From positions 9,012,001 through 9,076,000 of the forward strand of contig NZ_JACHNH010000001.1 of the NCBI RefSeq assembly GCF_014205335.1: a stretch of DNA of 64,000 bases, given 5' to 3'. The notes under the pieces were generated by a model, which did not search any database, was not told the DNA's origin, and worked only from the letters and a program-made list of their open reading frames with translations. How positions within the stretch are numbered: position 1 is the first letter of the stretch; the number at the start of each line of letters is the position of its first letter. The translations under genes were made by a program, and so were the position numbers. Positions 8,212 to 17,024 of the stretch are shown here, in pieces. The stretch is from Amorphoplanes digitatis. GTDB lineage: Bacteria > Actinomycetota > Actinomycetes > Mycobacteriales > Micromonosporaceae.

Positions 8212-11200
8212 TCAGTCGCCCCGCGGGTCGTACCGGCAGGTGGATCCCGTGTGGACGGTGTGGTCCAGGTACTCGCCGAGGTCGGGGTGGACCTCGGCGA
8301 TGCGGCGGATGGCGTCGCGCAGCCGTGCCGTGACGGCCTTGCGGGCGCGCTCGGCGGCGCTCGGCCCCAGCGACCGGGCGGCCCCGCCGGGCCGGGTGGC
8401 CCGGCGCAGCTCCGCGAGCAGCCGTTCGCGTTCGTCGGTTGCCCGCTGCCGGCGTGCCTCGTCGTTGCGGGCCTGCGCGGTGTCCAGCTCCTCGGCGAGG
8501 TCGGCCAGCCGCTGCCGGTACTCCCGCAGCGCCCGCCGGTCGAGCACCGGGTCCTGACCGCTCGATTCCGCCGGGTACGCCCGGTTGGCCAGCTCCAGCG
8601 CGGGCACGGCCGCCCCGGGCCGGTCGAGCAGGGTCGCCAGGTCGTGCAGGCCCTTGGCGTCGCGCAGGTAGGCGGTGTGCCCCCGGAAGCCGGCCGTCCA
8701 GAGATCGCCGGAGCGGCGCAGCATGACCGGTGCGTCCGTGAGTGGCAGCCCGGCCAGCGCGGCTCGGGTCTCGGCCTCCCACGCCTGCGCGCCGAGCTGC
8801 CGGTGCACCTCCAACGCCCGGCGCAGCCACCGGCCGGCCTCCGGCCGGTCGCCGAGTGCCGCGTACAACAACCCGACGCGATGCGCGTGAGCGCCCATGA
8901 AACAGACAAGGGCGGCGTTGACCGCGCAGGTCTCCGCGTGTGGGAGCAGGTCGTCCAGCAGCCGGGCGCAGAGCGGCCGGTCGGCCAGGGCGATCGCGGC
9001 GGTCGCGAGCTCGCCGACGAACACCGACCACAGGTACGAGCGGTCGGTCCGCCAGTCCTCCAGGGCGAGCACCGTGTCCACCTCGCGGCGGGCGGCGGCG
9101 AGGTCGCCGGCCCGGGCGAAGAAGCCGGCGGCGACCGCGTGCGCGTGCGCCGGTGCGCCGATCCACCAGTCGACGGCGGCCGCGGCGGTCGCCCGCAGCT
9201 CGTCCGGGTCGGCCCGGAACCGGGTGATCTCCAGCCGCTGCGACATCCGTACGTTTCCGGTGTCGCCGTCGCCGACCGCCTCGCCCAGGGCGGCGGCCTC
9301 GTCCGCGAGCCGCTCACCGAGGTCGATGTCGCCGTCGAGCAGCGCCAGCGCCGCCTCGCGGATCCGCAGGTTGTAGGTCTGGCGCGGCTGGCGCAGCCGC
9401 TCGGTGATGTAGCGGTACTGGCTCAACGTCGCCCGGAACGCCGCCGACCCCGACTCCAGCTCCGCGGTCGCCGTGAGCAGCAGCGCCTGCGCGTGCCGCT
9501 CCGAATCGCCGGTGCGGCGGGCCAGCTCCGCGATCTCCGTCGCGATCGCCTGCCGCGGGCCGGCCGTGCCGGCGGTCCACAACGTGTCGTGCTGCGCCAG
9601 CAGGCAGTTGGCCAGAGTGGCCGGATCGTCAAGGCCGCGGGCGATCGCCACCGCCCGCTCGGCCAGCGGACCCGCCTGCCGGCGATCCACCGATACGGAA
9701 TGTTGCAGCTGCCGGGCGATCGCCGCGGTCACCTGCGCCTCGGCCGCGGTGCCCCCGCCGGCCAGCGCGGACCGGGCGGTCTCCAGGACGGCGATCAGAT
9801 CGGTCCGCGGCATCGCGAACCGTGCGCCGATCCGGTCCAGGCCCAGCGCGACTGCGCCGAGCAGGGCGGCGTCGCCGGTCGGCGTGGCCCGCGCCCACGC
9901 GGTGTCCAGCAGCTCCCGCGCCGTCCCGGCGTCGCCGCCGCGCAGCCGCAGGTCGGCCTCCTCGGTGAGCAGCAGAACCAGCTCGGCGGCGGTGAGCCGG
10001 TCGCCGGCGTCGGTGACGGCCGCCCGCGCCCGGGCCAGCTGCCCGGCGGCGTCGGTGAACGCGTACCCGGCCCGGTCGGCGTCGGCGGCGGCCCGCGCCC
10101 AGCTCAGCGCCGGCCCCGCGCCGGCCAGCGGCACGGCCGCGGCGAAGTGCCGGGCCAGGTCCGCCGGGAACACCTGGCTGCCCCGTTCGTACCGGTGCGC
10201 CAGCGCGACCGCCGTCCGATGGTGCAGCTCCAGCCGGCGGGCCGGCGGCAGGGCGGCGAGGATCGTCTCGCGGTACAGGTCGTGTGCGAATCCAGGGCCC
10301 GCCGATGTCAGCACGCCGGCGGCCGCCGCGCGGTCGATCAGCTCGATCACCGTCGTCGGCGGTGACCCGGTCACCTCGGCGAGCACGTCGGGCAGCAGCA
10401 CCGAGCCGCCGACCGCCGCCGCGCCCAGCAGCGCCGTGCACGCCGCCGGCAGGCGGGCCAGCCGGCTGCCGATCGCCTCGCGGACCGCGACCGGCACCGC
10501 GGCGCGCCAGGCGTCGTCGCCGCCGGCGGCGAGCAGCCGGCACAACTCCCCGGCGAAGAACGGGTGCCCGCCGCTGCGCTCGTACACCCGGCCGGCCCAA
10601 TCCGCGGCCGCCGCGTCCCCGGCGATCGTGCGGACCAGGTCGGTGACGTCCCCGGGTGGCAGGCCGCCGAGCGGTACCAGCTCGGCGGCGTTGGAGAGCT
10701 CGGCCAGCGCCGCCGCGACCACGTCGCGCGCCTCACCCGACCGGTACGCCCCGACCAGCACCACCCCACCGGTACGCGGCTGGTGCGCCAGGAACCGCAG
10801 CAGGTCGACCGTCGACCGGTCGGCCCATTGCAGGTCGTCGAGGAGGACTACCACCGGCTTGGCGTCGCCGGCCAGGCCGAGCAGGCGGCCGACCGCGTCG
10901 AAGATCTGGAACTGCCCGGCATCCACCACGGCGGCGTCGACCGGCGACGCGCCGGCCGGCGCCGGCAGGATCGCGGACAGCGCCGGATCCAGGTCGGCGC
11001 GCAGGCCGTCGTGCCGGTCCAGCAGCGCTCGCAGCGCCTGCGTCCACGGCCACCATGCGGGTGCCCGATCGCCGTCCCAGCACGTACCCCACACCACCGT
11101 CGCACCCCAGGCCGACGCGTCCGCGGCGTACCGGGTCAACAGCGCGGTCTTGCCGATCCCCGCCTGGCCGGTCACCAGGACCAGGCCGGGCCGGCGGCCG

Positions 11201-11298
11201 GCCGGACCGGCCGATGCCGCGGCCGCCCGGTGGACCGCGCTGAGCCGGGCCAGCGGCTCGGCCCGGCCGACGAAGAGAACCACCCGGGGATTGTCCAC
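8212..11298 (-). CDS. Large AAA ATPase of the LuxR/MalT-like regulator type, without a LuxR HTH
   Basis: The 1028-residue product carries a Walker A motif (GQAGIGKT, residues 44-51), a Walker B (VVVLLDDLQWAD, about 152-163) and the LG-rich helical ATPase region. A long Ala-rich TPR-like half follows, with a predicted coiled coil near 900-960. The C-terminus ends in a conserved-looking segment (KAVTARLRDAIRRI, then TGSTCRYDP) rather than a LuxR-type HTH. STAND ATPases of this kind act as ligand- or ATP-gated switches. The GTG at 11298 is used; a second GTG 18 nt downstream is possible. It diverges from a methyltransferase gene across 83 bp, suggesting a regulator-target pair (inference). Confidence 0.7.
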   Translation of the reverse strand: MDNPRVVLFVGRAEPLARLSAVHRAAAASAGPAGRRPGLVLVTGQAGIGKTALLTRYAADASAWGATVVWGTCWDGDRAPAWWPWTQALRALLDRHDGLRADLDPALSAILPAPAGASPVDAAVVDAGQFQIFDAVGRLLGLAGDAKPVVVLLDDLQWADRSTVDLLRFLAHQPRTGGVVLVGAYRSGEARDVVAAALAELSNAAELVPLGGLPPGDVTDLVRTIAGDAAAADWAGRVYERSGGHPFFAGELCRLLAAGGDDAWRAAVPVAVREAIGSRLARLPAACTALLGAAAVGGSVLLPDVLAEVTGSPPTTVIELIDRAAAAGVLTSAGPGFAHDLYRETILAALPPARRLELHHRTAVALAHRYERGSQVFPADLARHFAAAVPLAGAGPALSWARAAADADRAGYAFTDAAGQLARARAAVTDAGDRLTAAELVLLLTEEADLRLRGGDAGTARELLDTAWARATPTGDAALLGAVALGLDRIGARFAMPRTDLIAVLETARSALAGGGTAAEAQVTAAIARQLQHSVSVDRRQAGPLAERAVAIARGLDDPATLANCLLAQHDTLWTAGTAGPRQAIATEIAELARRTGDSERHAQALLLTATAELESGSAAFRATLSQYRYITERLRQPRQTYNLRIREAALALLDGDIDLGERLADEAAALGEAVGDGDTGNVRMSQRLEITRFRADPDELRATAAAAVDWWIGAPAHAHAVAAGFFARAGDLAAARREVDTVLALEDWRTDRSYLWSVFVGELATAAIALADRPLCARLLDDLLPHAETCAVNAALVCFMGAHAHRVGLLYAALGDRPEAGRWLRRALEVHRQLGAQAWEAETRAALAGLPLTDAPVMLRRSGDLWTAGFRGHTAYLRDAKGLHDLATLLDRPGAAVPALELANRAYPAESSGQDPVLDRRALREYRQRLADLAEELDTAQARNDEARRQRATDERERLLAELRRATRPGGAARSLGPSAAERARKAVTARLRDAIRRIAEVHPDLGEYLDHTVHTGSTCRYDPRGD

Positions 11299-11381
11299 CC
11301 TGCCAGCCGGTTTCTGGCGGCTCGCCAGGCCCGTTCTGGCGCGGTACGGGTGTCATCCCATCGACTACACCGGAGGACCTC

Positions 11382-12236
11382 ATGGCCACCACGTTCGACC
11401 CGCGGCAGTACAAGGAGACCACCCGCGCCCAGTGGCAGGACGCGGCCGAGGCGTGGCACCGCTGGGGGCCGACCATCGAGCGCTGGCTCGGCCCGGCCAC
11501 CGAGCGGATGCTCGACGCCGCCGGCGTGACAAAGGGCAGCCGGGTGCTTGACGTCGCCGCGGGCGCCGGCGGGCAGACCCTCGCCGCCGCACACCGGGCC
11601 GGCCCCGACGGCGAGGTCCTGGCCACCGACATCGCCCCGGCGATCCTGGAGTACGCCGCCAAGGCCGCCACCGACGCCGGACTCGGCAACATCACCACCG
11701 CCGAACGCGACGGCGAACGGCTCGGCCTCGACGGCGCCGACTTCGACGCGGCCGTCTCCCGGGTCGGGCTCATCTACTTCCCGGACCAGCAGGCGGCCCT
11801 GTCCGGCATCCGCGCGGCACTGCGACCCGGCGGGAAGTTCTCCTCGGTCGTCTACTCCACCGCCGACCGCAACGGCTTCTTCGCCATTCCGGTCGGCATC
11901 ATCCGCCGCCGGGCCCAGCTGCCGCCGCCGGCACCGGGCCAGCCCGGCCCGTTCAGCCTCGGCGCGCCCGGCGCGGCCGAGCAGGCCCTCGGCGCGGCGG
12001 GATTCCGGGACGTCACGGTCGAGGCGGTGCCGTCGCCGGTGACGATGGCGAGCGCCGCCGAGTGCGTGCGCTTCGAACGCGAGTCGTTCGGCGCGCTGCA
12101 CCAGATGCTCAGCGGGCTGGCGGTCGCCGAGCGGGAGGCGGCCTGGGTCGAGATCGAGCAGGCACTCGGCCAGTTCGAGGGACCGACCGGCTTCACCGGC
12201 CCATGCGAAATGCTTGTCGTCACCGGAACCCGCTGA
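11382..12236 (+). CDS. Class I SAM-dependent methyltransferase
   Basis: The 284-residue product shows the Rossmann-fold SAM signature: motif I RVLDVAAGAGGQT (about residues 52-64), an acidic motif II at VLATDIAP and motif IV near ADFDAAVSRVGLIYF. It resembles UbiE/small-molecule methyltransferases rather than DNA methylases, since no NPPY or PC motif is present. RBS-like GGAGG lies 7 nt before ATG. It diverges from the ATPase regulator at 11298, which may control it. The substrate is unknown. Confidence 0.8.
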   Translation: MATTFDPRQYKETTRAQWQDAAEAWHRWGPTIERWLGPATERMLDAAGVTKGSRVLDVAAGAGGQTLAAAHRAGPDGEVLATDIAPAILEYAAKAATDAGLGNITTAERDGERLGLDGADFDAAVSRVGLIYFPDQQAALSGIRAALRPGGKFSSVVYSTADRNGFFAIPVGIIRRRAQLPPPAPGQPGPFSLGAPGAAEQALGAAGFRDVTVEAVPSPVTMASAAECVRFERESFGALHQMLSGLAVAEREAAWVEIEQALGQFEGPTGFTGPCEMLVVTGTR

Positions 12237-12272
12237 CCGCGGCCCGACGCCGCCGAGCCTTCCAGCTACGGG

Positions 12273-12297
12273 AGGCCCGGCGCGCGGCGCCGGGCCT
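12273..12297. terminator. 11-bp GC hairpin after the methyltransferase
   Basis: AGGCCCGGCGC pairs with 12287-12297 around a GCG loop, followed by TTAA. It separates the methyltransferase gene from the convergent remnant at 12297. Confidence 0.75.
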
Positions 12298-12494
12298 TAA
12301 TCCGCTGATGTGTACATGCCGATCCACCGTTCGAGGCGTCTCGTGACCCGAGGATCGAGCTCCAGGGTGTCCCGCGGGAGGCGATCCTCCGGGATGGCTC
12401 CCAAGACCGATTGACTGCCGATCACGACGACGTCGGGATCGTCGGCGATCTGGCTGGCCGCGCGCAGGACATGTTCGAGCTGCTCGCGATTCAC
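12297..12494 (-). pseudogene. Truncated DUF6036-type nucleotidyltransferase remnant
   Basis: The 65-residue frame starts with MNREQLEHVLRAASQI, then DVVVIGSQSVLG and IPEDRLP. I know this beginning from full-length DUF6036-like nucleotidyltransferases of about 180-200 residues, which usually follow an excisionase-type HTH gene. Here the homology stops after about 40 residues. The rest (RRLERWIGMYTSAD) looks unrelated, and the frame ends inside a terminator hairpin, so most of the catalytic domain is missing. GTG 12494 overlaps the stop of the upstream HTH gene as GTGA, so coupling to that gene survives. A small functional protein cannot be excluded. Confidence 0.6.
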
Positions 12495-12997
12495 GCCGCG
12501 TGTTCCCAGCCGCTGCGGGTGAAGGCTTCGAGGACCTTTCGCCGCTGCGGCTGGGACAGGACTCCGGCGAAGGGCGAGTTCTGCCGTAGCTCAACGGACT
12601 CGGGATCTTCCGAGGTCAGCGTCTTGAGGACGGCGCCGGGCCCTTCGCCCAGCTTCTCTCGCCAACGCAGCAGCCAGACCTCGGTCATGGTGCCCTGGTG
12701 CTGAACCATGAGCCGGTCGAGGTTTTCGGTGGCCTTGCCCAGAACCGAGTCCGGATCGGTGACCAGGTTGCCGGCGACCGCCTGATGCAACCACAGCGAC
12801 TTGAGCTGATCGCGCGTCAGTCTGTGCTTGGGCCGGATCAGCGCCTCGACGGCGTTTCGCTCGACCCTTCGGTGCTTGCCGACCATGACGAACGGCAGGT
12901 CTCCTCGCTCACAGAGATTCACCACCTGCTGGCGCGAGGTGCCCAGGACCTTGGCCACCTCGCCGGTGGTCAGGAATCCGGCTGTCGTCATCGCCAT
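12491..12997 (-). CDS. Excisionase-family HTH DNA-binding protein, probable partner of the nucleotidyltransferase remnant
   Basis: The 168-residue product has a MerR/excisionase-type HTH at about residues 8-50 (FLTTGEVAKVLGTSRQQVVN, then GKHRRVERNAVEAL). A helical C-terminal domain follows, with LTRDQLKSLWLHQAVAG and the region around RWREKLGEGP. This protein and a DUF6036 nucleotidyltransferase form a recurrent actinobacterial two-gene unit thought to be toxin-antitoxin-like; that assignment is from memory of the families. The ATG at 12997 may be replaced by ATG 12991 with no effect on the domain. Its partner at 12494 is truncated. Confidence 0.75.
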   Translation of the reverse strand: MAMTTAGFLTTGEVAKVLGTSRQQVVNLCERGDLPFVMVGKHRRVERNAVEALIRPKHRLTRDQLKSLWLHQAVAGNLVTDPDSVLGKATENLDRLMVQHQGTMTEVWLLRWREKLGEGPGAVLKTLTSEDPESVELRQNSPFAGVLSQPQRRKVLEAFTRSGWEHAA

Positions 12998-13089
12998 GGT
13001 TAGAGGCTAATCCGTAAACGCCAAAAACACAAAACTCGTGGCCGTGGCGCTTCTGGCTGGCCGGGTGTCGATGGCCTATCGTCACTGCC

Positions 13090-13326
13090 GTGGATGAGCG
13101 GAGCAGTGGGGTGGCCACCGTGCAGGTGACGGGCGTGTGGTTCATCGTGGCCGGGCTGCTTGTCGGTCTTGTGGCCGCGGGCAATACGCACGTCGGGTTT
13201 CTGGCCGTGGCCGGCCTGCTCGTGTTTGTCGGGGTGGGGCTGCGTATCGAGGCGGCCATTCGTGACATCGGCGGGAGAACGCGGCGTCCGAATTCGGCCG
13301 GTGACCTGAAAGCGCCCGCGAAGTAG
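13090..13326 (+). CDS. Small membrane protein upstream of an ApaLI-like endonuclease
   Basis: The 78-residue frame starts at GTG 13090 and predicts two closely spaced membrane helices (VWFIVAGLLVGLVAAG and VGFLAVAGLLVFVGVGL), then a basic tail. It ends 4 nt before the GTG of the endonuclease gene, so the two are probably one transcript. I recognise no family. The hydrophobic pattern and tight spacing support a real gene, but no strong Shine-Dalgarno sequence is visible. Confidence 0.5.
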   Translation: MDERSSGVATVQVTGVWFIVAGLLVGLVAAGNTHVGFLAVAGLLVFVGVGLRIEAAIRDIGGRTRRPNSAGDLKAPAK

Positions 13327-13330
13327 CGAA

Positions 13331-13972
13331 GTGGTGACGATCGAGGCCAAGCTTCAGGAGCTGGCGGTTCGCACTCGTGACGCGCTGGCGCGGCAGGTGG
13401 AGGCCCGGCGCCGGGAGCTGGACAACGACGACACCAGCCACCAGGAGCTGTATCGAATTCTCGGAGTGCCGGCCTCCGAGTGCGCGAAGATCGACCTTTA
13501 TCAGAACGTCGGCCGTTTCGTGTACAAATATGCGGGCGCGCTCCTGGAGGCGGCGACGCGGATCTGCCTTTCCGAGGTGGGCGACGGGTCCCGGCTGCTG
13601 CTGCCGAACACGGTTTCCAGCAGTCCGGCACAGTTCGAGATCGACTGCTACACCAGGGTCGACAACAAGGCGCACGAGATCAAGTGGCGTGACGCCACCA
13701 CCGACGGTGACCACATCAGGAAAGAGCACAACAAGATCTTGGCGATCGTCGGTGCGGGATACATGCCCGTACGGATCATGTATTACCTGCCGGTCCGATC
13801 GCAGGCTCTCCGGATTCAGCAGCGCGTCATTGCCGAGTTCCGCGATCGGGGCGAGGCGTATGTCGGCGACGAGGCGTGGTCGTACGTCCAGGCATACTCC
13901 GGCGTCGACCTGCGAGCCGAATTACTCAAGCTCGACGCACCCCATATCGGCTGGTCGAACTTCCTCGAATAA
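13331..13972 (+). CDS. ApaLI-like type II restriction endonuclease, orphan
   Basis: The 213-residue product has a PD-(D/E)xK-type core: FEIDCYT (Asp about residue 106), then HEIKWRDATTDGDHI (Glu-x-Lys about 116-118). This spacing and the IKWRDATTDGDH phrase match what I know of the ApaLI family, which cuts GTGCAC; family identity is recalled, not searched. No DNA methyltransferase is present anywhere in the window, and GTGCAC sites occur nearby (for example at 1041), so either a distant methylase protects them or the enzyme is inactive or recognises another site. It is less GC-rich than its neighbours. The small membrane protein gene lies 4 nt upstream. Confidence 0.6.
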   Translation: MVTIEAKLQELAVRTRDALARQVEARRRELDNDDTSHQELYRILGVPASECAKIDLYQNVGRFVYKYAGALLEAATRICLSEVGDGSRLLLPNTVSSSPAQFEIDCYTRVDNKAHEIKWRDATTDGDHIRKEHNKILAIVGAGYMPVRIMYYLPVRSQALRIQQRVIAEFRDRGEAYVGDEAWSYVQAYSGVDLRAELLKLDAPHIGWSNFLE

Positions 13973-14076
13973 TGCGGATGGCGGCAACATGATCATCGAT
14001 GTTAGGCTCCCTTACCCCCGTTAACTGCCTCCTTCCCAGGGGCATGGGATCCGGGGGTCAACGGGGAGTACACATC

Positions 14077-16989
14077 ATGCATCGCACCCTCCGGGCGCTG
14101 CTGTCCGCGGCCGCTGCCGCGTTGAGCGCCACCACCGTTCTCGTCGGCCTGGCGGCCGATCCCGCCCTGGCCCAGAACTACGACACCCTGTCGCCGACCG
14201 CGTGGGCCCACACCGACAAGGCACAGCCCTCCACTCCGGACCCGAACCCGTCCGGGGACTACCTCATCGGTAGCAGCGAGGACCCGTCGGGCCTCAAGCA
14301 CACCGGTCGTGCGTACTTCACCTTCGACCTGACCCCGCTGAAGGGCCAGGTTCTGCACCGGGTGACCTTCTACACCTACGAGCGCACGGTCAACGACTGC
14401 TCGCAGGTCGCGCCGATCGAGGTGTGGCGGACCAGGCCGGTCACCAGCGCCACCACCTGGCAGCACCCGCCGCGGGAACTCGAGCTGCTGGGCGAGCGCT
14501 CCTACGGCAACGGCGTCATCTGCCCCGGCGCGTACCTGGGCATCGACATGATCCCCGCGGTACAGGCGGCGCTCGGCCGCGGCGAGAAGACCATCACGGT
14601 CGAGGTGCGCATCAAGGCCGGCAGCGAGGGCGACGCCCGGATCGGCCGGACGATGACCCCGGGGCGGATGAGCTACGGCGCCAACCACGCGCCCAAGGTC
14701 AGCGGGCTGAAGCTGAAGTACCCGGACGCGGGCTGCGGGACGATCGACAAGCACCCGTCGGCCAGTTGGTGGATGCAGGCCCAGGCCACCGTCAAGGACG
14801 CCGACCCGCAGGACCACGCACAGATCTGGTACGCGTACTGGCCGGTCGACCGCCCGGATGAGCGCAAGGAGACCACGAGCCCGAGCTTCGGCGGCGGGAT
14901 CGCGGACGGCACCGTCGTCGCCTGGACGGCGCAGGGCCGCGACTACGACGACGCCGGGCCCTGGGGCAGGACCTGCTATTTCACCGTTGACACCACGGCG
15001 CCCAAGACCAAGCCGATCGTGTTCTCCAAGAAGTACCCCAGCGAGGGCTACCCGGGTACCGGCGGTCCGGGCGTGCCCGGCACCTTCGTGTTCGACGCGG
15101 CCGGCGACACCGAGATCACCGGCTTTGAATGGAATCAGAACGACGGCGGCCTGAGCCAGCGCGTGGTCGCCAACCACCGCGGTGGTAGGGCGAAGGTCAC
15201 CGTCACCCCGCGCTACTCGGGTCGGGGCTCGCTCAAGGTCGCCGCGGTGGACGCCGCCGGCAACCGAAGTGAGTGGACCGAGTACCGGTACACGGTCCGC
15301 GACACCGCGCCGTCCGCCGAGATCGAGATGAACGGGGTCGGCCTGACCAGCCACATCAAGCTCTACTCGCGGGCGGCCGAGGTCACCGAATTCGGGTACG
15401 CGATCGACGGCGGCCCGGAGACCCGGGTGCCGGCGGTCGACGGCCAGGGCGAGGGCGACCTGGTGTTCGACAGCACCGGTAGCAAGACGGTGGTGTCGCG
15501 CGCGTACGCGGGCCGGAAGATGATCGGTTCGGACACCGTGCAGATATCGGTCAGCGACGCGCCCAAGATCAGCTCCGCCGAGTTCGACTGGCTGAGCTCG
15601 CCGGTCGCCGGCAACCCCGGCTCGTTCACGTTCGCGCCGCGGACCACCGACGTGAAGTCCTACCGCTACGACTTCGGCGACGGCGACCAGAAGGAGATCA
15701 ACGCCGGTCCGGACGGAAGCGCCGTGCTGGCGTGGACGCCCGAGGTGGGCGGCTACTACACGATCACCGTGTACTCGGTGGACAGGTGGGGCCACCAGTC
15801 GCAGCCGGCCCAGGAGTCGTTCTCCGTCATCGACACGCATCCCGGCGTGTACGTCCACGCCTACGACCCGCAGGTCGGCGACCCGGTCGCCGTGAGCGCC
15901 TGGTCGGATCTGCCGAACGCGGTGGCGATCGTCTACAGCTTCGACGGCGGCCCGGAGCAGACGCTCGACGGGCGGTCGGTGGACTTCGAGGTGGTGCCGA
16001 CCCGGGCCGGGGACAACGCGATCAAGGTGTGGGCGAGGCTGGACGACGGGACGCTCACCCCGCCGACCACGTCCGTCGTCCACGTCAACTCGGCTCCGCG
16101 GATCACCTCGCAGGGCCCGTTCGGTGAAGACGCGGTGATGGGGCGGCCGGTGACGATCACCCTCACCGCTGCGCAGGACGGCGCGACCACGTTCCGGTAC
16201 TCGATCGGCAACTCGTACGACGGCGAGGAAGACCCGGTGCGGACCGTGCCGGTCGGTGCGGACGGCACGGCGACCATCTCCTTCGACGTGCCCGAGGGCT
16301 GGGGCGGCGTCTGGGGCGACGTCCTGGTCATCGCGACCAGCCTGACCGCCGACGGCACCGAATCCGACACCAAGTCCGTGTCGCTCAACCTGCGGAACCC
16401 GCGCGTCGAGGTCAACAACCCGTGGCCGGCGGACTCCGGCGATCCGATGGGCGGCGTCGGGGTGCCCGGTCAGTTCGGATTCTCCGCGTACGACCTCAAC
16501 GAGGTGACCACCAAGTACCTGTGGCACGTCAACGACGGTCCGGTGCAGGAGTCGGCCCGCGACCCGGAGGCGTGGGAGAACACGGTCTCGTACACGCCGG
16601 ACCGGGTCGGCGCCAACACGCTCTACGTCCAGCGCGAGTTCACCGACGGGTCGCTGTCTCCGCTCGAGACGATCCCGTTCGAGGTCGGTACCCGGCCGCT
16701 GATCACGTCGGACGTCTATCAGCACGACGCGCCGAGCGGCGGCGCCGGCGAGGCCGGCGCCTTCCGGTTCAGCGGCGGCATGCCGGGAATCGTGTCGTAC
16801 GCCTACCGGTTCGTCGCCGACAGCAACGGTGACGAGGCCGCCGCCGGCAGGGTGGACGCCGTGGCGGACGGCTCGGCCCAGGTCGAGTTCACCCCGCCGG
16901 CGGCGGGCTCCTACGTCGTGCTGGTGACCGGGCGTACCGCGGCCGGCACGACCACCACGCAGGCGGGTTACCGCTTCGAGGTGCGCTAA
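14077..16989 (+). CDS. Large secreted DNRLRE/PKD-like surface protein
   Basis: The 970-residue product has a signal peptide ending DPALA. A DNRLRE-like beta-sandwich covers about residues 40-205 (RAYFTFDLTPL and a VTFYTYERTV strand are typical). Five or more Ig/PKD-like repeats then run to the end, with recurring short strands such as YRYDFGDGDQ, IVYSFDGGPEQ and SYAYRFVAD. DNRLRE modules are common in long actinobacterial exported proteins and are non-catalytic. ATG 14077 is chosen for the signal peptide and the GGGGAG upstream; an in-frame ATG at 13999 would precede it by 26 codons without a leader. A 13-bp hairpin follows the stop by 5 nt. Confidence 0.8.
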   Translation: MHRTLRALLSAAAAALSATTVLVGLAADPALAQNYDTLSPTAWAHTDKAQPSTPDPNPSGDYLIGSSEDPSGLKHTGRAYFTFDLTPLKGQVLHRVTFYTYERTVNDCSQVAPIEVWRTRPVTSATTWQHPPRELELLGERSYGNGVICPGAYLGIDMIPAVQAALGRGEKTITVEVRIKAGSEGDARIGRTMTPGRMSYGANHAPKVSGLKLKYPDAGCGTIDKHPSASWWMQAQATVKDADPQDHAQIWYAYWPVDRPDERKETTSPSFGGGIADGTVVAWTAQGRDYDDAGPWGRTCYFTVDTTAPKTKPIVFSKKYPSEGYPGTGGPGVPGTFVFDAAGDTEITGFEWNQNDGGLSQRVVANHRGGRAKVTVTPRYSGRGSLKVAAVDAAGNRSEWTEYRYTVRDTAPSAEIEMNGVGLTSHIKLYSRAAEVTEFGYAIDGGPETRVPAVDGQGEGDLVFDSTGSKTVVSRAYAGRKMIGSDTVQISVSDAPKISSAEFDWLSSPVAGNPGSFTFAPRTTDVKSYRYDFGDGDQKEINAGPDGSAVLAWTPEVGGYYTITVYSVDRWGHQSQPAQESFSVIDTHPGVYVHAYDPQVGDPVAVSAWSDLPNAVAIVYSFDGGPEQTLDGRSVDFEVVPTRAGDNAIKVWARLDDGTLTPPTTSVVHVNSAPRITSQGPFGEDAVMGRPVTITLTAAQDGATTFRYSIGNSYDGEEDPVRTVPVGADGTATISFDVPEGWGGVWGDVLVIATSLTADGTESDTKSVSLNLRNPRVEVNNPWPADSGDPMGGVGVPGQFGFSAYDLNEVTTKYLWHVNDGPVQESARDPEAWENTVSYTPDRVGANTLYVQREFTDGSLSPLETIPFEVGTRPLITSDVYQHDAPSGGAGEAGAFRFSGGMPGIVSYAYRFVADSNGDEAAAGRVDAVADGSAQVEFTPPAAGSYVVLVTGRTAAGTTTTQAGYRFEVR

Positions 16990-16993
16990 CGAG

Positions 16994-17024
16994 GAAGGGG
17001 GCCGGCGGCGCGCCGGCCCCCTTC
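16994..17024. terminator. 13-bp GC hairpin between convergent genes
   Basis: GAAGGGGGCCGGC pairs perfectly with 17012-17024 around a 5-nt loop. It ends the DNRLRE gene and reaches the stop codon of the convergent Nudix gene, so it can act on both. Confidence 0.85.

Noticed and set aside
11382..12236. The methyltransferase as the missing ApaLI methylase
   Set aside because: It lacks DNA-methylase motifs and resembles small-molecule methyltransferases; it is also 1 kb away on the other side of another gene pair.
12491..13972. An integrated prophage or genomic island with an excisionase
   Set aside because: No integrase, attachment-site duplication or phage gene is present; the excisionase-like HTH belongs to the toxin-antitoxin-like pair. 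The tRNA gene at 61204 shows no repeat of its 3' end nearby.
14002..16725. A minus-strand open frame opposite the DNRLRE gene
   Set aside because: It shows only Arg/Asp/His-rich composition without motif, and the plus-strand gene has a signal peptide and repeats.
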